Below, piece after piece: positions 55,492 through 64,000 of a stretch of 64,000 nucleotides of DNA (position 1 is its first letter; each line of letters starts with the position of its first letter). Made by a program: the position numbers and the translations under genes. This DNA is from Conchocele bisecta. Taxonomy: Eukaryota > Mollusca > Bivalvia > Lucinida > Thyasiridae. The notes under the pieces are model-generated. The model was not told the origin of the DNA. It was given only the letters and a program-made list of their open reading frames with translations, and made no database searches. Location of the stretch: the NCBI GenBank assembly GCA_029237695.1, contig CM055274.1, positions 14,559,505-14,623,504 on the forward strand. Direction: 5' to 3'.

Positions 55492-58400
55492 GAAACATGT
55501 ACTAGATGTTATAGACAATAGTATGATACTACCATAAAGTATACTGAATTCTTCTGCAGAGTTTGTTATAGGAATTTATAATGTTGGTGTCGTTTTTTTT
55601 TATCCACTTCATACATACAGATGGATAACGTGTAGGAAATTAACAAATACTATACCGTTTTGTCGCGCCATTACGGACGTCATTTGGAACGTCTTCCTTT
55701 TATTAATTTGGCATAACTTTGGCATAAAATACGAATACATAATTAGGGTGATGCAGCCAGCCAGCCAGCCACTTATCTACACGATGAAATAATGCTATTA
55801 GCGGTCTAGTTGTATTATTTTTCAGATATCAATGATTTACCATAACATGCATGTAGTAAACAAAGCCATCAACATTTTAAATACAAAGCAATTGTCTATA
55901 TTGACCAGTCACTCTACACACTTGCAGATTAACCCAAATGAACTGACCAGTTGCATATGAGGCATGTGTCTTTGTAGTGTTTGCCTTCGTATCAAAGGTA
56001 TAGAAATACAGATGATCGGCAACTATCTTGTTGTAAGAAGGTGAATGCCTGCAGTTAAAACCACAGCTATTGTTTTGTCAGTCAATTAGATTAATTGAAC
56101 AAAGCGTCCAATGTAACTCGCGCAGTCACCAAACGTCGACATCAAAATCTACATTCTAATGAAGACAGTTTGCACAAACTATTATGACTATTGTACATGT
56201 TTCATGTGTAGTGTATCTGTATGACTAGTATTCTGACAAATTCTCGGCAATTACGCAATACCGGCATCAACATTTTAAATACAAAGCAATTGTATATAGT
56301 GTCTATATTGGAGTATAATCTTGCATGTGATTGTTCAATTGTTAGCTACAATAGTACATTTTAACACTAAATGAAGACTTCATTCTCAATGTTGATTAGT
56401 TTGTACAAAAATTGGCCTTGGCTTATGCTTTTTTGTGCTTGTCAATTATCTCTTAAAGATTGATATATTGATTCCATTCCCTTGGCAAGGCATGGCAACA
56501 ATGTATATGAAACACACCGACGTGTATTGGCTGAAGTCTACCTCACAGTGATAAAGACATTTAACAGATACAACAGAGAAACAATCTTCACTGGAATGAC
56601 CGATGTTAGGCATCACGGGAGCGGTCGAAAATAGCCAAAATTGATCACTGTCCTGGCGGCGGCGGGTGACTTATAAACAGCAACGCCTCTCGCTATCATT
56701 TAAGGAGGCTATTGCGACAGATATGGACAAATACTCGCAAATGAAGTACAAATTGCGCTTCACAATACAAATGCAGTAACCACCTCACATGCATATATCT
56801 TTTTTACAAAGTTACCCACCCACCTATTTTTGGCCAAAGATTGCAACATGACTGAATTTTTTGGAATGGAATGGAATGGTGCTTAACGGCCCGAATTCAA
56901 CTCTCACGTAGAAGCATGTTACATGTACAACTATACAAACCAAAGGATCCTGGTAAGGATGAACCACATTGTTTGAATTACCCTTATCATTCTCTAACCC
57001 TGTCGTCCGCACATACCAAATCATTCCAATCACAGCACAGCAACGATGTACATGCACGAGTGCAAATAACGTACGTGACGTAGAATCGTTATGTTTCTAT
57101 AAATCATCTACACTGTCCATAAAATGTGAAAAACAGACTCTTTACTAGAACACATGATAATAATGATGTCATATACAAAGGCAGCTTTTATGCAGCACAC
57201 TAGAAGGACAATAAGTCAGGCAGGTCATTGAAATAGTCGGATCATGATTTTATCAGTCCCGATGTTTCCATCATTAAGTAATTTAGGCTTGTAGAAAATA
57301 ATAACAATGTCTCGAGAACTATTATAGAAGGAAACTTTTCCGATGCTTTTTTTACAAGAACACAATTGTATACAATGAACAGCGCAATTATAATAAAGCA
57401 GCACACCGGTGAGCAATACTAAAAGACATACAATATGAAGTTATGACCGAATTGTGCATATATGCAAATACCCAATATGCTCCGGGCGAACACACAGCTA
57501 GTTTAACCGGTCTCAGATTATCAAATAGGACAAACACGGATGTTCTTTATCTGATATTTTACGCCACTGTACGTGCGGTGAAAACTGAAATGCAAGGAAA
57601 TAATGTTCAGTTTTATGAAAGTTAAGTCTGGTAATATTGCGAACAGAGTAGATCTAGATCATTCAGAGTAACTAGCATACAATACAGATCCAAGTCACTG
57701 CGTGTGATAATCTAACCAATTATTATACGAGTTATGTTTGAACCGTACATAATATAACTTTATACAAACCTTTGACTAGAACTTGATAATTAAAAAGTAT
57801 ACAAGACATACACGTCTACAGAAGGCAAGTGCATGTTTGGTCCGAATCGCTACGAGTGCCAAACAACATATTTACAGCGCTATGTTTGCCGTCGAAGAAG
57901 ATGAATATTTACACAATAATAATAGAAAATAATAGAAAATTGTATCAACTAACACTTTGTGGCCATATTGACTTGTGGGGAGCTAGATTTTAGCTTTGAA
58001 CCACGGTTATCATGGTTATAAACGTGGGTTTACGATTCTGCAGCCATGAGGTATTGCAAATGGAGAAAAGAACTATCAGGGGAGATAATACACTTTTTCC
58101 AGTTGCGATTACTACACACCCAAATCAAAATGGTTTATTAGCTTGAGGGCCTCCAGTCCATAACATAGATATCGTTACACAACAAATCAATAAACAACAC
58201 ATATAACCATCGGGATAGCCTTGATAGTTTATGTCAATTTTAAATTATTGGCATGTGGGCGTCAAATACATGACACCAATATATCAACCACAACAAACTG
58301 ACAGTGACATGATATGATGCGTGATATAATAGACTGAACACATATCAGTATTCAGCTGGAACACAGATGTATTTCGCAAGTTGTTTTAAACGTGTTTCAT

Positions 58401-58584
58401 TTTTGGTGCTGATCAACGATATGAATTTAGTGTTAAGCGAGTGTAGTACGAGCATATTAATAGGAAATAGTATTCATTTTCAGCGACGTTCATATTATAT
58501 ATATTATATATATATTCAGAGCTTGCACAAGCGAATTTGCCTATCCACATGCCTGTATTGACCTTCCTCGATCTCACCCCAGAT
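55490..58584. other. Stretch without recognisable genes
   Basis: About 3.1 kb of AT-rich DNA without recognisable exons, RNA genes or domains. Short direct repeats exist, such as CATCAACATTTTAAATACAAAGC at about 55,867 and 56,266. Around 56,870-57,030 is a piece with GGAATGGAATGGAATGG. It may be intron or intergenic. Confidence 0.4.
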
Positions 58585-59845
58585 AGCACATCACTGTTGG
58601 CCCAACGTTGGCCCACTTGCTGTCAGTACGCTGGCCCAACGTTGGCAGCCACCTGCGCCCCGTCGTTGGCGTGTCCGGCCAGCCAATGTTGGCCCAACGT
58701 CTGAAACGCCATCGCTGGGTCACTGTTGGGCCAACGTTGACCCATACAACACATTAACGGAGGCCCAATGTTGGCCCAACGTTGGCCCACTTGCTGTTTT
58801 GTACGCTGGCCCAACGTTGGCAGCCACCGGCGCCAATGTTGGCCCAACGTCTGCAACGGCATCGTTGGGTCACTGTTGGACCAACGTTGGCCCACACAAC
58901 ACATTAACGGCCGCCCAATGTTGGTCCAACATTGGCCGACTTGCTGTTTTGTACGCTGGCCCAACGTTGGCAGCCACCGGCGCCCCGTCGTTGGCGTGTC
59001 CGGCCAGCCAATGTTGGCCCAACGCCTGCAACGGCATCGTTGGGTCACTGTTGGACCAACGTTGGCCCACACAACACATTAACGGCGGCCAAATGTTGGT
59101 CCTCCAACGTTGGCCCACTTGCTGTTTTGTACGCTGGCCCAACTTTGGCAGCCACCGGCGCCCCGTTGTTGGCCTGTCCGGCCAGCCAATGTTGGCCCAA
59201 CGCCTGCAACGGCATCGTTGGGTCACTGTTGGACCAACGTTGGCCCACACAACACATTAACGGCGGCCAAATGTTGGTCCAACGTTGGCCCACTTGCTGT
59301 TTTGTACGCTGGCCCAACGATGGCAGCCACCGGCGCCCCGTCGTTGGCGTGTCCGGCCAGCCAATGTTGGCCCAACGCCTGCAACGGCATCGTTGGGTCA
59401 CTGTTGGACCAACGTTGGCCCACACAACACATTAACGGTGGCCCAATGTTTGTCCAACGTTGGCCCACTTGCTGTTTTGTACGCTGGCCCAACGTTGGCA
59501 GCCATCGGCGCCCCCTCGTTGCGTGTCCGGTCAGCCAATGTTGGCCCAACGTCTGCAACAGCATCGTTGGGTCACTGTTGGAGGACCAAACGTTGGACCA
59601 TACAACACATTAACGGCGGCCCAATGTTGGCCCAACGTCCGCAACGCCATCATTGGGTCACTGTTGGACCAACGTTGGCACATACAGTAAATTACGGGCA
59701 GCCAATGTTGGCCCAACATTGGCCCACTTGCTGTTTTGTACGCTGGCCCAACGTTGGCAGCCATCAGCGCCCCGTCGTTGGCGTGTCATGTTGGCCCAAC
59801 GTCTGCAACAGCATCGTTGGGTCACTGTTGGTCCACTATCAACCT
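58585..59845. repeat. Tandem repeat, unit about 176 bp, built of CCAACGTTGG palindromes
   Basis: Seven to eight units share TTGGCCCAACGTTGGC, GCATCGTTGGGTCACTGTTG, CACAACACATTAACGG and GCCACCGGCGCCCC. Each unit holds several copies of the palindrome CCAACGTTGG, so it can fold extensively. Long frames on both strands follow the repeat period and look like by-products. The first and last units are the most degraded. Confidence 0.9.
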
Positions 59846-59854
59846 TACTTCAGA

Positions 59855-60018
59855 GGGCCGAGGTTATAAAACTTTACCCAAATCTCAAACTCATGTTCAA
59901 AAAAGCTGATTGGCCAATTCTGAGGATTGGCCAATCCTGAGTCTATCCTCAAAATTGGCCAATCAGCGTCCTTGAGCACGAGTCTGAGATTTATAAAAAG
60001 TTTTATAACCTCGGCCCC
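59855..60018. mobile_element. MITE, family GGGGCCGAGGTTATAAAAC, copy 1
   Basis: Inverted ends GGGCCGAGGTTATAAAACTT and AAGTTTTATAACCTCGGCCC, with inner arms CTGATTGGCCAATTCTGAG. It abuts the end of the CCAACGTTGG array. A second copy is at 61,430-61,577. Confidence 0.85.
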
Positions 60019-60133
60019 AGACATTGATCCAAGGATTGTACCACAATTGGAACAATGTTGACGAATAATCCCATTGATAGAAGGCTATAAATGTTGCCCA
60101 TCAATTAAGAAGAAAAAATCATAGCATAAATCT

Positions 60134-60139
60134 TTTATT
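60134..60139 (-). terminator. Poly(A) signal of the DUF4806-like gene
   Basis: AATAAA on the minus strand, about 29 nt after the stop codon at 60,168, is well placed for cleavage near 60,110-60,120. Confidence 0.5.
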
Positions 60140-60167
60140 GAACATCTAATTAACAAAAATTCATGAG

Positions 60168-60238
60168 TCAATCGCTTTCTTCACTGGAGGGCAGGGCGCC
60201 GGTAATGTTCTCCACCCGCCTCATGGCTGCCTCTTTCT
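60168..60238 (-). CDS. Last exon of a DUF4806-like gene
   Basis: The exon has an acceptor (CTACTTTTCAG) at 60,239 and encodes KEAAMRRVENITGALPSSEE plus SD before a TGA. It begins with two bases of a codon whose first base is the last base of the exon at 61,155-61,271, so the two splice in frame. The short acidic C-terminus is typical of small nuclear-looking proteins. Confidence 0.55.
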
Positions 60239-61154
60239 CTGAAAAGTAGTCATGAATGTTAAAATATGCAATGTGATTGATTGAGTGATTGGATTTTAAC
60301 GGCCCAGCAACATATGAGATGCACTATGAGAAAACGTCCCTTCGGACATGTATAAAATTTGCCATAAATGGTTTTGAAGAAATTTTTTTTTCACATAAAT
60401 TTACTTTTAAATGAAGCCAACATTTGATGAAAATCACAGAGAAAGTACAGAATTATATTTCGCATTTGCTCTGGAATTTTCATAAAAGTTTGACGTCATT
60501 TGATGAATCCATCATTTTTACTCGAGACCATTAACGTATAAAATTCTGAATGTCCAAACGTATCTTATGTCATGGCGTGTCTCATATATGCAATTTCAGT
60601 CCGTTGCCACGACAATGGAGAATTACGGATACAGGGGAGACTGGGTATATAATCCATACTCCTTGCGAATAAATCCCGTTTTTTTAACGTTCCCGGTGTA
60701 TAGCATTGATACACGGGACCATCGTTTTATGTCCCCATCGAAGGGTCTAGGCTAGGAAGATGTGTCTTTCCCAAGGACACTCCTCAATGACCATGGCCAC
60801 ACCAGAATCTAACCTGATTCGAGGTCTGATGCGCCACCCCGGCTCCTATATGCAATATGAACTAGACATAGTTATGCAGGATTAAAAGTACATTATCTAG
60901 ATGTATATTTTAGCTCTCTCAATATTAATGTTTCACTGTTTCTGGGACCAGCAAGTAATAAAAGTGAAGGACATCTACATTATAAAATTTTGTTTCGAAA
61001 TTTACCAAAACAATGAAACTAGTTTCATGATTAATGGAAGAACAATATTTTTCCATTGGAAATAAGTAGTCCTTGTAATGACGAAATTTAACTGAAGGGA
61101 AGACATTTGCTTTATATCTCATTCAAAAATTTTAAATTTAAATAGACTTATTAC
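60239..61154. other. Intron with dispersed repeats
   Basis: Between the two exons of the minus-strand gene. It holds GATTGATTGAGTGATTGG at about 60,277 and ACGGTTCC-like and CCAAGGACAC words near 60,770 typical of a dispersed mollusc repeat. No exon was seen. Confidence 0.4.
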
Positions 61155-61271
61155 CCCTCTTTTTTTCAAGCCTCTTCTTCCTGCCCCCATCCCTGTCTTT
61201 TGCATACTTTAACCACTTCTTCAATGCATCCTCAGCATCGCACTCACTGAGGTTGTTGGATTTGGCAGCAT
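61155..61271 (-). CDS. Penultimate exon of a DUF4806-like gene
   Basis: A 117-nt exon with acceptor (TTGTCTTCAG) and donor (GGG|GTAATA). It encodes AAKSNNLSECDAEDALKKWL, then KYAKDRDGGRKKRLEKKRG. The KKWL.YAKDRDGGR segment resembles the end of DUF4806 proteins, a family common in invertebrate genomes whose function is unknown. Phase 1 at both sides matches the last exon. Upstream exons are not recognised within the window. Confidence 0.55.
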
Positions 61272-61429
61272 CTGAAGACAATCCACATATGAATACCTAA
61301 TCAATACAACATATAAGCGAGTCAACTGAATATATACCACAGCATTGACAGTGAAGATAGCAAGCAAAGATATATTATACCTCTAACACTTGTCAGGCTA
61401 TATCCGCTATATCTATTATTTGGACACCA

Positions 61430-61577
61430 GGGGGCGAGGTTATAACACGTTTTATCAATCTCAGACTCATGCTCAAGGAAGCTGATTGGCCAATTCTGAG
61501 CATAGACTCAGGATTGGCCAATCAGCTTTCTTGAACATGAGTCTGAGATTTGAGTAAAGTTTTATAACCTCGGCCCC
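61430..61577. mobile_element. MITE, family GGGGCCGAGGTTATAAAAC, copy 2
   Basis: Same ends and inner palindrome as 59,855-60,018, with TGATTGGCCAATTCTGAG on one arm and GATTGGCCAATCAGC on the other. Confidence 0.85.
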
Positions 61578-61644
61578 TAAAATCACTGTATACTGTAAAC
61601 TGTAGAATTGAGATACCCAACATATTAGCTTTGTTTCATTTCCT

Positions 61645-61830
61645 GGGGAGCCGCGGTGGCTCAGAGGTTAACGCATCGGAGTACGGAGACGGCGTCCCGG
61701 GTTCGAGTGCGGACGGGGGCCACTAGTCACTGTGGTGTGTCCTTTGTTTCCAGGTTTTCTCACTAACTCATATTTTACAAAAACTGAGGAGGGCTCAAAT
61801 ATTTGGATCTTGAGTATTCAGGTACATGGT
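61645..61830 (+). mobile_element. tRNA-derived SINE
   Basis: The head contains an A-box-like TGGCTCAGAGG (about 61,657) and a B-box GGGTTCGAGT (about 61,699) at tRNA-like spacing, in GGGAGCCGCGGTGGCTCAG context. This is the usual internal RNA polymerase III promoter. The body continues to about 61,830 without a clear tail. Confidence 0.65.
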
Positions 61831-62319
61831 TATAATGTTATATTGATATGGCAGCAATTATTATAAAAATATCCGGACTGGTGGCAGTTAAACAAGAGGG
61901 CCATGATGGCCCTAAGTAGCTCACCTGGGTACCAATTTCATTCCAATATAAAGATGTGTTGAAGCTTCTCTTATGTGAACAATGCATTACTATCATATCA
62001 TAGTGACCCTACATGAACATGTTCGAAATGAATCAAGATTTCATACATGCAAACATAGTATCCAAGTTCCATGAAGATCTGATTATAAATGATTGATTGA
62101 ATGATTGTATGCCGTTTTAATGTCCGTTTCGACAACCAGGGTCATTTCTGAACGGATGCATGGGCTCGACTCATATGCTGCCCCACCAACAGGGAGAAAA
62201 TCGCAAAGTCAACACTGAATATTTACGATATAAATATATCCAGAGATGAAAATGTAACAAGAGGCGCGTCGTGAAACGAAGCTAATCATCCCCTCGCCGC
62301 AGCCTTCATAATATAAACA

Positions 62320-62482
62320 AAGTACAATTTCGTGACCTTGACCTTGGGCGTGAGAAACCCGTGTACATATGTGAAAACAACAAGGTAAAAAAAAAAAAAA
62401 ATCTTTTTTAAAAAAAATGTAGCTTGTTGTGTTTCACATATGTACACGGGTTCTCATGCCCAAGGTCAAGGTCACGAAAAAG
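62320..62482. repeat. Inverted pair of satellite units with a poly-A/T centre
   Basis: TTTCGTGACCTTGACCTTGG...GTGTACATATGTGA on one side is the inverse of TCACATATGTACAC...CCAAGGTCAAGGTCACGAAA on the other, around an A-run and T-run. The arms are pieces of the satellite that follows. Confidence 0.85.
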
Positions 62483-62569
62483 ATTTGTCAAAAGGGATAA
62501 CAAAAAATGAAGAAACAAATTATAATTTGTTTTTATCAAAATCAGTGAAGTGGTTAAGTAGTTAACATT

Positions 62570-64000
62570 ACAAACTTGAACGCATTTGCCTTGACATTGG
62601 GCGTAAGAACCCGGGTACATATGTGACACTCAATTAGGTTCAGGTAAACACTGTAGCCAAAATTTATTGAAATCCATGCAGTAGTTCCAAAGATATGACT
62701 TAAACATACTTGCTAAACGCAGATGCTAAGCACAAATTCTAAGTACAATTTCGTGACCTTGACCTTGGGCGTAAGAACCCGGGTACATATGTAGCACTCA
62801 ATTATGTTCAGGTAAACACTGTAGCCAAATATTATTGAAATCCATGCAGGAGTTCCAAAGATATGACTTAAACATATTTGCGAAACACAAATGCTAAGCA
62901 CAAATTCTAAGTACAATTTCATGACCTTGACCTTGGGCGTAAGAACCCGGGTACATATGTGACACTCAATTATGTTCAGGTAAACACTGTAGCCGAATAT
63001 CATTGAAATCCATGCAGTAGTTCCAAAGATATGACTTAAAAATATTTGCTAAGCGCAAATGCTAAACACAAATTCTAAGTACAACCTGTGACCTTGACAT
63101 TGGGTGTACGAACCCGGGTACATATGTGACACTCAATTATGTTCAGGTGAACACTGTAGCCGAATATCATTGAAATCCATGCAGTAGTTCCAAAGATATG
63201 ACTTAAAAATATTTGCTAAGCCAAATGCTAAACACAAATTCTAAGTACAACCTGTGACCTTGACATTGGGTGTAAGAACCCGGGTACATATGTAGCACTC
63301 AATTATGTTCAGGTAAACACTGTAGCCGAATATCATTGAAATCCATGCAGTAGTTCCAAAGATATGACTTAAACATATTTGCTAAGCGAAAATGCTAAAC
63401 ACAAATTCTAAGTACAACCTGTGACCTTGACATTGGGTGTAAGAACACGGGTACATATGTGACACTCAATTAGGTTCAGGTAAACACTGTAGCCGAATAT
63501 CATTGAAATCCATGCAGTAGTTCCAAAGATATGACGTAAACATATTTGCTAAACGCAAATGCTAAACACAAATTCTAAGTATAACCTGTGACCTTGACAT
63601 TGGGTGTAAGAACCCGGGTACATATGTAACACTCAATTATGTTCAGGTAAACACTGTAGCCGAATATCATTGAAATCCATGCAGCAGTTCCAAAGATATG
63701 ACTTAAAAATATTTGCTAAGCGAAAATGCTAAACACAAATTCTAAGTACAACCTGTGACCTTGACATTGGGTGTAGGAACCCGGGTACATATGTGACACT
63801 CAATTATGTTCAGGTGAACACTGTAGCCGAATATCATTGAAATCCATGCAGTAGTTCCAAAGATATGACTTAAAAATATTTGCTAAGCGAAAATGCTAAA
63901 CACAAATTCTAAGTACAACCTGTGACCTTGACATTGGGTGTAAGAACACGGGTACATATGTGACACTCAATTAGGTTCAGGTAAACACTGTAGCCGAATA
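62570..64000. repeat. Satellite, unit about 167 bp, running off the window
   Basis: At least eight direct units share CATTGGGTGTAAGAACCCGG, GTACATATGTGACACTCAAT and TGTAGCCGAATATCATTGAA. The earliest units are the most different from the rest. The open frame at 62,713-63,003 is a translation of this repeat and not a gene. Confidence 0.95.

Noticed and set aside
55222..55537. Frames rich in RE/SL dipeptides
   Set aside because: They are translations of the (GA)n microsatellite.
58623..59940. Long open frames on both strands with repeated PNVGPT / RWANIG words
   Set aside because: They follow the 176-bp repeat unit on both strands at once. The repeat, not selection for protein, explains them.
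62713..63003. 96-codon frame on the minus strand
   Set aside because: It is a readthrough of the satellite unit and repeats its own sequence.

Overview
The window looks like an animal nuclear genome, most likely a bivalve mollusc. This rests on short spliced exons with matching intron phases, duplicated C1q-domain exons with a separate coiled-coil exon, and very dense tandem repeats, MITEs and nested DNA transposons. A bivalve origin is inferred; no gene here proves the species.

The centre (12,683-30,582) is a 17.9-kb Polinton/Maverick element, a virus-like self-synthesising transposon. It has terminal inverted repeats of about 200 bp, and each repeat is itself a hairpin of about 112 bp. The gene map is: a protein-primed DNA polymerase B on the plus strand (broken), then a tight minus-strand cluster (major capsid protein, FtsK/HerA-type packaging ATPase, four small membrane or accessory proteins, one unknown protein, retroviral-type integrase). 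This is followed by a plus-strand membrane/coiled-coil protein of 477 aa, a minus-strand 455-aa protein, a plus-strand penton-like minor capsid protein, a long coiled-coil fibre-like gene, a two-helix membrane protein, and two small minus-strand genes, one Cys-rich and abutting the right repeat. Polymerase, integrase, major capsid and fibre genes carry frameshifts. Most other genes are open. The copy is therefore probably dead or badly assembled at homopolymers.

The Polinton is the innermost layer of a nest. It lies in a CAACG-rich element (B, about 11,845-31,458), which lies in a 2.9-kb TIR element (A, 10,926-33,410), which splits a tandem satellite (10,430-10,925 and 33,411-34,206). A second copy of A without B or the Polinton lies at 51,118-55,371 and serves as an empty-site reference. 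Element C (40,494-46,447) has similar termini to A. It contains element D (42,085-46,120), which has TIRs of about 155 bp and carries a broken gene of a metazoan CXC-cysteine-rich protein family. An inverted copy of C (49,320-51,105) lacks D.

The left end (1-10,000) holds a segmental duplication with two C1q-domain exons and two coiled-coil exons of a C1q-domain gene on the minus strand, plus a third truncated C1q exon at 47,563-47,849. Near the right end (60,168-61,271) are the two last exons, with a poly(A) signal, of a minus-strand gene resembling DUF4806 proteins. A tRNA-derived SINE and a 167-bp satellite running off the window end follow. A 500-N gap lies at 48,820-49,319.
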